Positions 35,788 through 43,559 of a stretch of 64,000 nucleotides of DNA are shown here, piece after piece. Each line of letters starts with the position of its first letter. Position 1 is the first letter of the stretch. Location: assembly GCF_001687665.2 (NCBI RefSeq), contig NZ_CP016543.2:558001-622000 (forward strand), read 5' to 3'. The stretch is from Planococcus donghaensis (lineage in GTDB: Bacteria > Bacillota > Bacilli > Bacillales_A > Planococcaceae). A program made the translations under genes and the position numbers. The notes beneath the pieces are model-generated. The model was not told the DNA's origin and did no database searches. It saw only the letters and a list, made by a program, of their open reading frames with translations.

Positions 35788-36114
35788 TTACGCTACGTTA
35801 CGGCAAGCGTCTGCACATTTTGCACAAGCGTCTGCACATTTTTGGCAATGATCGTGTTCGTGTTTTGAACATTCTTCTGCACAGGCTTCACAAATCGCTG
35901 CACAAGCTTTTGCTAGCTCTGCTACGAACGGTGAATTGCGTGTAATGGCGTGCTCCAGATAAGCGCAAATGTCCGCACACTCTCGGTCTAGACGAATGCA
36001 TTGCGCCATCATTTTGACGTCATCTTCTTGTAAGCACGCGTCAAAACAGTGGTTGCACGCTGCTGCGCAATCGTGCAAGGTTTTAATCAGTTCTGCATGT
36101 TGTTCAGTTGCCAT
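35788..36114 (-). CDS. Cys-rich four-helix-bundle copper-binding protein (YhjQ/Csp-like)
   Basis: A 108-residue protein with 16 cysteines, mostly in CxxC or CxxxC spacing along predicted helices (for example CAAACNHCFDAC and CQKCADACAKCADAC), plus a HEHDHC segment. This is the layout of cytosolic copper storage proteins (Csp3-like, DUF326), which line a helical bundle with thiols and hold many Cu(I) ions. No signal peptide is seen. GGAGG lies upstream of the ATG at 36114; the longer frame from 36129 starts before the site. Confidence 0.9.
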   Translation of the reverse strand: MATEQHAELIKTLHDCAAACNHCFDACLQEDDVKMMAQCIRLDRECADICAYLEHAITRNSPFVAELAKACAAICEACAEECSKHEHDHCQKCADACAKCADACRNVA

Positions 36115-36200
36115 CAATAAAACCTCCAATTTCAGATTTTGTTGCTTCTCTTTTTAAGTTCCCTTTCATTTGGAAATTAAACTGAATAAAGAAGCTGAAA

Positions 36201-36455
36201 TTAGTTTTTTGACGACTCTTTTAACAAACGCAATTGCTCATCGTATTGTTCTTTCGTAATTTCACCTGCTACATATCGTTGGCGTAATGCTTCAATTGCT
36301 TGATCGGATTCACGTGGTTCCGTACTCGCTGCTTTTTTGCGGGCTTTGATCAACGTAAACCATAACGCGCCCCCAATTAACGTCAACACGATAATAAAGC
36401 CAACAGCAATTGTGACACCAAGCGCCTGGTTCCCAGGTGTGAAAAACTCGCTCAT
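36201..36455 (-). CDS. Small membrane protein with SHOCT domain
   Basis: An 84-residue protein with one membrane segment (about residues 13-36, LGVTIAVGFIIVLTLIGGALWF), a basic stretch, then a C-terminal SHOCT motif (IEALRQRYVAGEITKEQYDEQLRLLKE). SHOCT is a short oligomerisation-type domain of unclear function, common in membrane proteins. GAAAGTGAG lies about ten bases before the ATG at 36455, better spaced than for the TTG at 36464. Likely co-regulated with the copper-type protein to its left. Confidence 0.85.
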   Translation of the reverse strand: MSEFFTPGNQALGVTIAVGFIIVLTLIGGALWFTLIKARKKAASTEPRESDQAIEALRQRYVAGEITKEQYDEQLRLLKESSKN

Positions 36456-36635
36456 TGTTTTCAACTCACTTTCTTTAGTGAAATTTTTATAAAAATGACT
36501 ATCTCCATACCTTACGGTTAGTGTAGTTCACCCTTTAGATAAATGCAATGAACCGAAATAATTGGTGGCAAATATAGTAATTAGTAGGTAAAAGTTATGC
36601 TACGATAGATGCATACAATAAAAGGGGTGATTTCC

Positions 36636-37175
36636 ATGTTCATACATAAAATTGATGAAGACTTATCGCTGAAAGTTTTAGAAGTGCGTGATGCAGATCG
36701 GATTTTTGAATTGACTGAAGGATCGAGAACATATTTAAGAGAATGGTTGCCTTGGCTCGATTTCACAACAAAAGTAGAAGACACGAGAGATTTTATTAAA
36801 TCCGGCAGCAGTAATTTTGTTGAAGGCAAATCTCTAGGCGCTGCTATTTTATACAAAGGAGAGATTGTGGGAGTTGGAGGCTTTAATAGTATCAATGCAG
36901 CCAACAAAACTGCCTATATTGGCTATTGGCTCGGACAGGAATATCAAGGAAAAGGCATCATGACGCGTGTGTCAAAAGCTTTAACGGATTATGCACTGAC
37001 TGAACTCAAGTTAAACAAAGTTGAGATTCGTGCAGCCGCAGAAAATCACAAAAGCCGCAGCATCCCTGAGCGTCTAGGGTATAAAGAAGAAGGCACCATT
37101 CGCCAAGCGGAATGGCTATACAACCATTACGTCGATCACGTAGTTTATGGCATGCTGGCTGAAGAGTGGAAATAA
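36636..37175 (+). CDS. GNAT N-acetyltransferase, RimL/YdaF-like
   Basis: A 179-residue acetyltransferase of the RimJ/RimL group, which acetylates N termini of ribosomal proteins or other amines with acetyl-CoA. AAAGGGGTGA precedes the ATG at 36636. Visible features: LKVLEVRDADRIFELTE at the N terminus, the acetyl-CoA loop IGYWLGQEYQGKGIMTRVSKAL (about residues 99-120), and NHKSRSIPERLGYKEEG toward the end. The fold is clear; the substrate is not. Confidence 0.9.
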   Translation: MFIHKIDEDLSLKVLEVRDADRIFELTEGSRTYLREWLPWLDFTTKVEDTRDFIKSGSSNFVEGKSLGAAILYKGEIVGVGGFNSINAANKTAYIGYWLGQEYQGKGIMTRVSKALTDYALTELKLNKVEIRAAAENHKSRSIPERLGYKEEGTIRQAEWLYNHYVDHVVYGMLAEEWK

Positions 37176-37186
37176 GAAAAAATTCG

Positions 37187-37220
37187 AACAAAGCAGCAAA
37201 CTTGCTGCTTTGTTTTTTTT
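37187..37220 (+). terminator. Terminator after the acetyltransferase gene
   Basis: AACAAAGCAGCA pairs with TGCTGCTTTGTT around AACT, followed by a run of T. Confidence 0.88.
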
Positions 37221-37278
37221 AGAATGAGCGTACAATACAAAGTAACACGAAGATTTTATTCGACTGGAGGGAATGCCC

Positions 37279-38004
37279 ATGAAGAATAGCATCTCCATCA
37301 ATAACCTTAGTAAAGCGTATGGCAAAGCGGGCGTACTGAAAGAAGTAGACTTGCAAATTGCAGCAGGTGAAATTTTCGGCTTGATCGGACCATCGGGGTC
37401 AGGAAAAACAACCTTAGTTAAAATGATTGTCGGAATTGAATCTGCGACGAATGGGACAGTAGAAGTGTTGGGCAAACAAGTCCCTAATTTAAAGTTGCTC
37501 GAAAACATTGGTTACATGGCTCAAGAAGATGCCTTATACCCTGAATTGACAGGCAAAGAAAATTTAAGCTTTTTCGCATCATTATACAAAATGAAGAAGG
37601 CGGACTTGAAAGACCGAATTGCTTATGCTGCAGATCTGGTCGAGTTAACCGACGAGTTAGGAAAAAAAGTTGTGGCCTATTCAGGTGGTATGAAACGGCG
37701 CTTGTCTTTAGCGATTGCGCTTGTTCACGATCCGCAAATTCTAATTCTTGATGAGCCAACTGTCGGCATCGACCCAGAACTTCGTATATCCATCTGGCGG
37801 GAATTGATGACATTAAAAAAAGAGCAAGGAAAGACGATTATTGTAACCACTCACGTAATGGACGAGGCAGAAAAATGTGACCGCATTGCCATGGTGCGTG
37901 AAGGTGGAATTTTAGCAGCTGGAACACCGGCTGAACTGAAAACGACATATGGTGCAGCTGATTTAGAAGAAGTCTTTTTGCAAGCAGGGAGGGATGCACG
38001 ATGA
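37279..38004 (+). CDS. ABC transporter ATP-binding protein (exporter type)
   Basis: A 241-residue ATPase of the ABC-2 exporter class. Walker A GPSGSGKTTL, Q-loop YMAQEDALYP, signature YSGGMKRRLSLA, Walker B ILILDEPTVGIDP and the H-loop VTTHVMDEAEKCDR are all present. GGAGGG lies eight bases before the ATG at 37279; ATG 37273 is too close. It overlaps the permease gene by four bases (ATGA). It resembles ATPases of drug or bacteriocin-type export systems; the substrate is unknown. Confidence 0.93.
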   Translation: MKNSISINNLSKAYGKAGVLKEVDLQIAAGEIFGLIGPSGSGKTTLVKMIVGIESATNGTVEVLGKQVPNLKLLENIGYMAQEDALYPELTGKENLSFFASLYKMKKADLKDRIAYAADLVELTDELGKKVVAYSGGMKRRLSLAIALVHDPQILILDEPTVGIDPELRISIWRELMTLKKEQGKTIIVTTHVMDEAEKCDRIAMVREGGILAAGTPAELKTTYGAADLEEVFLQAGRDAR

Positions 38005-39020
38005 GAACGCTAGCCCTAATTCGACGCATCATGCTGCAATTACTTCGCGACAAACGGACAATGGCTTTGCTGTTTTTTGCTCCACTAATTGTGCTGACTT
38101 TAATGTATTTTTTCTTTAATGGCGAATCAGAAGACCCGAGACTCGCAGTGGTCGGAGGCAGTGAACCGCTCCTTACGGCGATGGAAAACGCATCGATTGA
38201 TGTGATTTCTTACGAGGAAGCTGACAATCAAACCATCATTTCAGATAATCTCGCAGGATTATTGGAAATAAAAGACGGCAGTTTCCAAGTAGTTTTGGAA
38301 AACAATGACCCAAGCACATCCCGTGGATTGCTCATGAAAATTACGCAAATCGCAGCAATGCAAGGGGGAGGAAATGCGCCGAGTATAGAAACCGAATACA
38401 TTTTTGGGGATGAAGATACCGCATTTTTTGATGTACTCGGACCAATACTAGTCGGCTTTTTCGTGTTCTTTTTTGTATTTCTTATTTCAGGCATCGGCTT
38501 GTTAAAAGAACGCGTATCGGGAACGTTGGAACGCTTATTAGCAACACCAATCCGTCGTTGGGAAATTGTTGCGGCTTATTTAACAGGCTTCGGCATTTTT
38601 GCGATTATCCAAACCATTATCGTCGTATTTTACTCGATCCAAGTATTGGATATGATTATGATCGGTCAAGTATGGCACGTTATACTTGTCAATTTAATGC
38701 TGGCATTAGTAGCGCTGTCGCTTGGAATTTTGTTATCCACATTCGCATCGTCTGAATTTCAAATGGTTCAATTTATCCCGATTGTCGTTATTCCACAAAT
38801 CTTTTTTGCCGGTATTATCCCACTCGAAGGCATGGCCGACTGGCTGCAAAACCTCAGCCGCATCATGCCGCTATATTACGCAGCCGATGCCTTAAAAGCG
38901 ATTATGTACCGAGGAGAAGGATTAGCCGATATTTCAAGCAACCTACTAGCACTCGCTGCTTTTGCGATAGTGTTTATCTTTATGAACATCTTCGCTTTAA
39001 AACGCTACCGAAAATTATAA
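38001..39020 (+). CDS. ABC-2 type permease
   Basis: A 339-residue permease: one N-terminal membrane segment (about 20-40), a large extracytoplasmic part with a GSEDPRLAVVGGSE-like stretch, then five hydrophobic segments from about 155 (FFVFFFVFLISGIGLL) to the C terminus, with LPLYYAADAL-type IMPLYYAADALKAIM between the last two. It is the YhaP/YhgE-like export permease layout. It works with the ATPase just upstream. Substrate unknown. Confidence 0.9.
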   Translation: MRTLALIRRIMLQLLRDKRTMALLFFAPLIVLTLMYFFFNGESEDPRLAVVGGSEPLLTAMENASIDVISYEEADNQTIISDNLAGLLEIKDGSFQVVLENNDPSTSRGLLMKITQIAAMQGGGNAPSIETEYIFGDEDTAFFDVLGPILVGFFVFFFVFLISGIGLLKERVSGTLERLLATPIRRWEIVAAYLTGFGIFAIIQTIIVVFYSIQVLDMIMIGQVWHVILVNLMLALVALSLGILLSTFASSEFQMVQFIPIVVIPQIFFAGIIPLEGMADWLQNLSRIMPLYYAADALKAIMYRGEGLADISSNLLALAAFAIVFIFMNIFALKRYRKL

Positions 39021-39029
39021 AAGTATTTC

Positions 39030-39058
39030 AGCTGTCTACTTTTGTGGACAGCTTTTTT
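39030..39058 (+). terminator. Terminator after the ABC permease gene
   Basis: AGCTGTC and GACAGCT form a stem around TACTTTTGTG, followed by a T-run. Confidence 0.85.
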
Positions 39059-39077
39059 ATAGGTGAATGGAGTAACG

Positions 39078-39150
39078 CAGTTCGCCTAAGCGAACTGCTA
39101 GGCATTATAAGGGTTTGGGTTTTGGGTAAGGGGTTTTGGGTAAGGGGTTG
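39078..39150. other. Hairpin plus G-run leader before a repeat array
   Basis: CAGTTCG-CCTAAG-CGAACTG (39078-39097) forms a hairpin without a T-run. It is followed by six G-runs (GGG at 39111, 39117, 39124, GGGG at 39130, GGG at 39138, GGGG at 39144) with loops of 3-4 bases, which fits a G-quadruplex motif on the plus strand. Confidence 0.7.
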
Positions 39151-39165
39151 TGGAGTTTGAGGTGC

Positions 39166-39450
39166 GTGTAAAGAGCGGAAAAGTTCATGTAAAGAGATCA
39201 AAAGTTCATGTAAGAGCCGCAAAAGTTAGTGTATAAATCGTGATGTGTGTAAAGAGTGGAAAAGTTCATGTAAAGAGATCAAAAGTTCGTGTAAGAGCGC
39301 AAAAAATTCATGTAAGAGCCGCAAAAGTTAGTGTATAAATCGCGATGTGTGTAAAGAGTGGAAAAGTTCATATAAAGAGATCAAAAGTTCATGTAAGAGC
39401 GCGAAAAATTCATGTAAGAGCCGAAAAAGTTGCTGTATAAATCACAACCC
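39166..39450. repeat. Array with core AAAAGTTCATGTAAAG, 102-bp higher-order period
   Basis: The marker GTGTAAAGAG recurs at 39166, 39247 and 39349 (spacings 81 and 102). A full period has four 21-23 bp modules ending in GTTCAT or GTTAGT plus one 16-base module GTATAAATCGCGATGT. The 81-base period lacks one core module. The core is the reverse complement of CTTTACATGAACTTTT found in the 41.5, 54.7, 55.6 and 63.3 kb arrays. Confidence 0.93.
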
Positions 39451-39584
39451 ACCCAAAGGTTCGAAACCACACATAATAAGAAAACAAATTTCCAACTCTC
39501 CGACTACCTCAATCGGGTGACATTTGATAAAATTAACGAGCAGGCGAATTTTAGCCACATACAGTATCCAAAGGAGAGAACATA

Positions 39585-39869
39585 ATGAAATACTTTTTAG
39601 CTGGAACAGCGATTGCTTTAATTGGCGTGCTGATTGCGTATTTGCTAAATGATTGGTCATTCATTTACATGATTAGCGGCATTGTTGCTGGCGTTGCATT
39701 GATATGGGGCGTTTTGGCATTGGGCACTGGTAAAAACAAGTCAACAAGAACAACAAGTTCAGAAAAACGTCGCGAAAAGCAGCAGCGCGTGACAAAAATG
39801 AAAAACGCAGTGATGGTGGCTGTGCCGAATATAATTGCCGTAATCGTCAACTTAGCGATGATTTCGTAA
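39585..39869 (+). CDS. Small membrane protein, DUF5316-like
   Basis: A 94-residue protein with three hydrophobic segments: about 3-20 (FLAGTAIALIGVLIAYLL), 27-47 (FIYMISGIVAGVALIWGVL) and 75-92 at the C terminus, joined by a basic loop (STRTTSSEKRREKQQRVTKMK). It resembles DUF5316 proteins, which have no known function. AAAGGAGAG precedes the ATG. The methyltransferase gene starts 16 bases after its stop, so the two may be co-transcribed. Confidence 0.8.
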   Translation: MKYFLAGTAIALIGVLIAYLLNDWSFIYMISGIVAGVALIWGVLALGTGKNKSTRTTSSEKRREKQQRVTKMKNAVMVAVPNIIAVIVNLAMIS

Positions 39870-39884
39870 AAAGGATGGGGTGAG

Positions 39885-40640
39885 GTGTTGTTAGGGTATT
39901 ACAGCAAGTTGTCGTCAGAAGTGTACGATCTCGACAAGCCGATTGGCAGTTCGTTCGGGGATATTGAATATTACTTGGAACGACTCGGTTCGTGTAAAGG
40001 CCGCATTTTAGAACCAGCTACGGGAACTGGGCGCATGCTTGTACCGTTGCTTGAAAAAGGGTTCGAAGTAGATGGATTTGATGTATCCGAAGAAATGCTG
40101 ACAGTATGTCGAGCCAATTGTGAAAAACATGGCTTCCATCCGAATTTATTTCGTGCAAAAATGGAGTCGTTTTCGGTTGACCAAAAATATGCAGCCGTTG
40201 TGATTCCAACTGGAACATTCCTATTGCTCGATGAACGAAAAAAATCGCTAAAAGCGCTTCAAAACTTCTACAATCACTTAGAAGCAGGCGGACGATTAAT
40301 TGTCGACTTGGACGTGCCAGCAGGCGTCGAACTGGAGAAAACGTCGACTCGAACGTGGCAAGCGCTCAATGGCGATACACTAACCGTCGAAAGCAAGAAA
40401 ATCAAAGTGGATTGGATTCAACAAACTTTTGTTTCACAGGGGCGTTACGAGCGCTGGCGCGAAGGGAAGTTGATGGAAACCGAACTCGAACGCTATCCAA
40501 TGCGCTGGTACGGCGTTGAAGAATTCCGGACCCTTTTAGAAAACATTGGTTTTAAAGAGATTTCGATTTCATCGGGCTATCAGTTTGGCCACTACCCACC
40601 AAACGCAAATGCCATCATCACATACGAAGCGACAAAATAA
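39885..40640 (+). CDS. Class I SAM-dependent methyltransferase
   Basis: A 251-residue Rossmann methyltransferase with the SAM motif I ILEPATGTGRMLVPLLEKG (about residues 45-63) and the following acidic VDGFDVSEEML. The C-terminal part has MRWYGVEEFRTLLENIGF, common in methyltransferase_25-type enzymes. Substrate unknown. The start is either GTG 39885 with AAGGATGGGG upstream or TTG 39888 with GAGGTG; I cannot decide. Confidence 0.88.
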   Translation: MLLGYYSKLSSEVYDLDKPIGSSFGDIEYYLERLGSCKGRILEPATGTGRMLVPLLEKGFEVDGFDVSEEMLTVCRANCEKHGFHPNLFRAKMESFSVDQKYAAVVIPTGTFLLLDERKKSLKALQNFYNHLEAGGRLIVDLDVPAGVELEKTSTRTWQALNGDTLTVESKKIKVDWIQQTFVSQGRYERWREGKLMETELERYPMRWYGVEEFRTLLENIGFKEISISSGYQFGHYPPNANAIITYEATK

Positions 40641-40678
40641 GAAAACCGAGGTGCACTTGCACCTCGGTTTTCTTATTT
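40637..40678. terminator. Bidirectional terminator
   Basis: AATAAGAAAACCGAGGTGC pairs with GCACCTCGGTTTTCTTATT around ACTT. It serves the methyltransferase and the convergent DUF1801 gene. Confidence 0.93.
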
Positions 40679-41029
40679 TCGGTTTAATTCTACTGCATCC
40701 CAAATTAATAGTTTCAGTTCATCGCTTTGAATTTCATCGGTCCGGTTCAAGCGGACGTGCCGCATTTTTTTGCCATCGCCTTCGAGCAGATTGGATTCAT
40801 CACGGAGTTCCGCGCCGCGGTAAAAGCCGAAATTGACATGACCTTTTGCCGTTTGCATATAACACACGAGGCCTTCTTTAGCATAACTCGGCTTTGACCA
40901 TTTAAAACCTTCGTCCATCTCTGGGTAAGCTTCGAATACCAATGTGCGGAGTTCAGAAACAATGTCTTGTACCGGATTTTCTAGTCCTTCGATAAATTTA
41001 TCTACTTGCGGATCTTTGACTGGATGCAT
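40673..41029 (-). CDS. DUF1801 family protein (YdhG/YdeI-like, frataxin-like fold)
   Basis: A 118-residue protein with VDKFIEGLENPVQDIVSELRTLVFEAYPEMDEGFKWSKPSYA, typical of DUF1801, and a C-terminal segment with GKKMRHVRLNRTDEI. Members such as YdhG have been linked to intracellular iron handling, but function here is not shown. AAGGGGAG precedes the ATG at 41029; the longer frame to 41080 overlaps the neighbouring gene. It starts 14 bases after the cupin frame ends, so both may share a transcript. Confidence 0.82.
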   Translation of the reverse strand: MHPVKDPQVDKFIEGLENPVQDIVSELRTLVFEAYPEMDEGFKWSKPSYAKEGLVCYMQTAKGHVNFGFYRGAELRDESNLLEGDGKKMRHVRLNRTDEIQSDELKLLIWDAVELNRK

Positions 41030-41042
41030 AGACGGACTCCCC

Positions 41043-41366
41043 TTAATTCGTTTTGGATGATACGAGTAAAAATTGTACATCGTGTTCCGTTAAGTTAAAC
41101 CAATAATGTCGTTTCCGTGCATCAAACAGGATGGATTGTCGCTCGGCAAGTTCGGTGCGTTCGCCGTCCACTTCAACAGTTAACACCCCATCCAATACGA
41201 ATAAAAACTCATAACCGCTATGGGCAAATGGATTGCCTTCGGATTGATTGGTGAAAAGAGGGGGCGATATTAAAAGCATCTGCTATTTTGCACTGCGATT
41301 CTCATGTGGCGCTCGACTTACAACATCCTTTTTTACTAAATGTTCTGTCTCTATCATACCGCACAT
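41043..41366 (-). pseudogene. Cupin-domain gene interrupted by an in-frame TAG
   Basis: Codons from 41279 to 41043 encode a cupin_2-like C-terminal domain (GYEFLFVLDGVLTVEVDGERTEL, then DARKRHYWFNLTEHDVQFLLVSS). Reading upstream in the same frame, a TAG at 41283-41285 is preceded by 27 open codons from ATG 41366 (MCGMIETEHLVKKDVVSRAP). These 27 codons resemble the strand before cupin domains of small regulators, so the intact protein would have about 107 residues. No strong ribosome binding site is seen for either start. It could instead be a remnant of an XRE-cupin regulator. Confidence 0.5.
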
Positions 41367-41474
41367 AAGCTGAAAATAAAATTTAAGAAGTTCGTGTACA
41401 GAAGATTACGAACTAAACTGTTGAAAAGGAGTGATTAGAGTAACAACTTAATTTAATACATGAAGAAGAAATTA
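41367..41474. other. Short AT-rich intergenic stretch
   Basis: Nothing recognisable between the cupin frame and the array. A GAAAAGGAG sequence near 41423 on the plus strand resembles a ribosome binding site but no open frame follows. Confidence 0.3.
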
Positions 41475-42005
41475 AGGTAGGCCTCTTTATATGAAGTTTG
41501 CCGTCTCTTACACGATGTTTTGAGGCTTATACCTGAACTTTTCGCATCTTTACCGGAATAGCAGGTTATACGTGAACTCTTGGGTTCTTTACATGAATTT
41601 TTCGGGTTTATACCTGAACTTTTAAAGTTTATACCTGAAACTTTTCGCATCTTTACCGGAATAGCAGGTTATACATGAACTTTTGGATTCTTTACATGAA
41701 TTTTTCGGGTTTATACCTGAACTTTTAGCATCTTTACCGGAATAGCAGGTTATACATGAACTTTTGGGTTCTTTACATGAATTTTTCGGGTTTATACACG
41801 AACTTTTAAAGCTTATACCTGAACTTTTAGCATCTTTACCGGAATAGCAGGTTATACCTGAACTCTTGGGTTCTTTACCTGAAATTTTCGGATCTTTACC
41901 AGAACTTTTGGAGCTTATACCTGAACTTTTAGCATCTTTACCGGGATAGCAATTTATACATGAATTTTCGAACTCTTTACCAGAACTTTTAAAGCCTTTA
42001 AAGAA
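41475..42005. repeat. Array with core TATACCTGAACTTTT, 102-bp higher-order period
   Basis: The short odd module TTTACCGGAATAGCAGGT marks the period: TACCGG occurs at 41551, 41654, 41735, 41837 and 41939, spacings 103, 81, 102 and 102. Between markers lie 20-22 bp modules of the type TATACMTGAACTTTTNNNNCT. The 103 results from one extra A and the 81 from one missing module. A minus-strand frame of 137 codons runs through it with a seven-residue periodicity (SGKDAKS-like), a consequence of the 21-bp unit. Confidence 0.94.
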
Positions 42006-42086
42006 ATCAAAATCGCTACACCAACTTTCCAACATATTTTTTACAAAAAATTCGCTTTTTCATAATTTATTTGTATAATGATGGAA

Positions 42087-42121
42087 AGCAAAAAAGCAAC
42101 GCGCCGGAGCGCATTGCTTTT
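42087..42121 (-). terminator. Terminator of the acetyltransferase gene maa
   Basis: On the minus strand AAAGCAATGCGC and GCGCGTTGCTTT pair around TCCG and run into TTTTTGC. It begins at the stop codon of the gene. Confidence 0.85.
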
Positions 42122-42680
42122 ATTCCTCAATTTGTTTAATGATTCGTGCGGGGTTGCCACCTACCAATGTATTCGCAGGCACGTCTTGTGTAACGACAGC
42201 GCCAGCTGCGATGATTGCATTGTCGCCAATGGTAATGCCTGGATTAATAATGGCCCGGCCGCCGATCCAAACATTGTCACCGATTGTGACAGGTTTACCA
42301 AATTCTTTGCCGGAGTTTCGCGCAGCCGCATTTAGCGGATGAGTGGCTGTGTATATATGGACGCCCGGGGCAATCATGCAGTTATCGCCAATTCGAATTT
42401 CGCAAACATCGAGAAACACGCAGTCGAAATTGGCATAAAAATTATTGCCGACGTGAATGTTGTATCCGTAATCACACCGAATGGTAGGTTCGACGTGAAT
42501 CATGTCGCCGGTCGTACCAAGTAATTTTTTAAGTAAATCGGTTCGATCTTGGCCATCCATCTCAGTTGTTTCATTGAACAGTCGGCTAAGTCGGCGAGCA
42601 TTCATGCGATTTTGGCGCAACGCCGAATCAGTCGGATCGTACATTTCCCCAGCGAGCATTTTGTCTTTTTCCGTTAACAT
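42120..42680 (-). CDS. maa: Maltose/galactoside O-acetyltransferase-like hexapeptide protein
   Basis: A 186-residue left-handed beta-helix acetyltransferase. Begins [31 protein letters not shown], typical of Maa/LacA proteins, and has hexapeptide repeats from about 60 ([18 protein letters not shown]) with the catalytic His in [10 protein letters not shown] and [28 protein letters not shown]. Uses acetyl-CoA to acetylate sugars; exact sugar unknown. GGGGAGG precedes the ATG. The maltose locus begins about 0.9 kb to the right but is not contiguous. Confidence 0.92.
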   Translation of the reverse strand: MLTEKDKMLAGEMYDPTDSALRQNRMNARRLSRLFNETTEMDGQDRTDLLKKLLGTTGDMIHVEPTIRCDYGYNIHVGNNFYANFDCVFLDVCEIRIGDNCMIAPGVHIYTATHPLNAAARNSGKEFGKPVTIGDNVWIGGRAIINPGITIGDNAIIAAGAVVTQDVPANTLVGGNPARIIKQIEE

Positions 42681-42795
42681 GTGTTAGCCTCCCCGAAAAA
42701 TTAATGGTAAATCGATTGTATCATAGCTAATTTCAAAAATATTTAGTAAACTTATGGAATATTCTTTATAATAGAGAGAGACAGGAGTGAATTTT

Positions 42796-43437
42796 ATGAA
42801 AGCAATAAACAACAAAGTCGTAGGTTACAAGGGGATCGAAGTTCCTTATACCGTGATGCTCACAGAAGACTACACAAAAAAATTGGCTATTTTCTTGCCA
42901 GGTGCTGGTTATACAACAAAAAGTCCGCTGTTCCATTTCGCAGAAGAAATTTTCTTGAATGCACATTACGACGTGTTGCGAGTGAACTACCAATACACAG
43001 ACAAAGCATATGATGAGTTCACAATGACGGAATTGAACGAAGCGATTGTTCATGATGTCCGTTTAGTCATTAGCCAAGTACTCAAAGGAAGAAACTATCA
43101 AGACTTTTACTTGGTCGGCAAATCGCTTGGCACGATTGCGATGGGCTCTGAAATGCTGCGCCCAGAATTCAGCGATGCAAAAGCTGTATGGGTAACGCCA
43201 TTACTAAATCAAGAACAAGTTCTCAACACCATGGTTAACAGCAAAAATGAAGCATTGTGCTTTATTGGCGACAAAGACCGCTACTACTCAGCAGGTGCGT
43301 TCGAGCTGTTAAAAGCAAATCCAAATTTAAAATCAACACTATTGCCAGACATTAATCATCGCTTGGATTGCCAAAACGATCCACTAAAATCGATCGATGC
43401 TTTAAAACAAATCATTGCTGGCATTAAAGAGTTTTAA
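42796..43437 (+). CDS. Alpha/beta-hydrolase-like protein
   Basis: A 213-residue protein with a predicted alpha/beta hydrolase fold: strand and oxyanion region LAIFLPGAGYTTKSPLFHF, the nucleophile elbow VGKSLGTIAMGSE (Gly-Lys-Ser-Leu-Gly, Ser near residue 112), FIGDKDRYY for the acid and INHRLD for the His. No signal peptide. AGGAG precedes the ATG at 42796; GTG 42787 overlaps the site. Substrate unknown. Confidence 0.83.
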   Translation: MKAINNKVVGYKGIEVPYTVMLTEDYTKKLAIFLPGAGYTTKSPLFHFAEEIFLNAHYDVLRVNYQYTDKAYDEFTMTELNEAIVHDVRLVISQVLKGRNYQDFYLVGKSLGTIAMGSEMLRPEFSDAKAVWVTPLLNQEQVLNTMVNSKNEALCFIGDKDRYYSAGAFELLKANPNLKSTLLPDINHRLDCQNDPLKSIDALKQIIAGIKEF

Positions 43438-43442
43438 CAACT

Positions 43443-43469
43443 AGCTGCCCTTTTGGGTGGCTTTTTTTA
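43443..43469 (+). terminator. Terminator after the alpha/beta-hydrolase gene
   Basis: AGCTGCCC and GGGTGGCT pair around TTTT, followed by a T-run a few bases after the TAA. Confidence 0.8.
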
Positions 43470-43518
43470 TGGAGTATTTATAGACACTAGATGATCCAGT
43501 AAAACTTCTGCTGCATAC

Positions 43519-43547
43519 AAAAAACCACCGAGAAATACTCGGTGGTT
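43519..43547 (-). terminator. Terminator of the msmX-like gene
   Basis: On the minus strand AACCACCGAG and CTCGGTGGTT pair around TATTT and run into TTTTGT, 13 bases after the gene's stop. Confidence 0.85.
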
Positions 43548-43559
43548 AAAAACGCTCGA

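Noticed and set aside
35788..36114. Metallothionein or ferredoxin
   Set aside because: Cysteines are spaced along predicted helices over 108 residues, as in four-helix copper storage proteins, not in the compact clusters of metallothioneins or the CxxCxxCxxxC pattern of ferredoxins.
41622..42035. 137-codon minus-strand frame with seven-residue repeats
   Set aside because: It is the translation of the 21-bp array, has no ribosome binding site and its frame is open only because the unit is a multiple of three.
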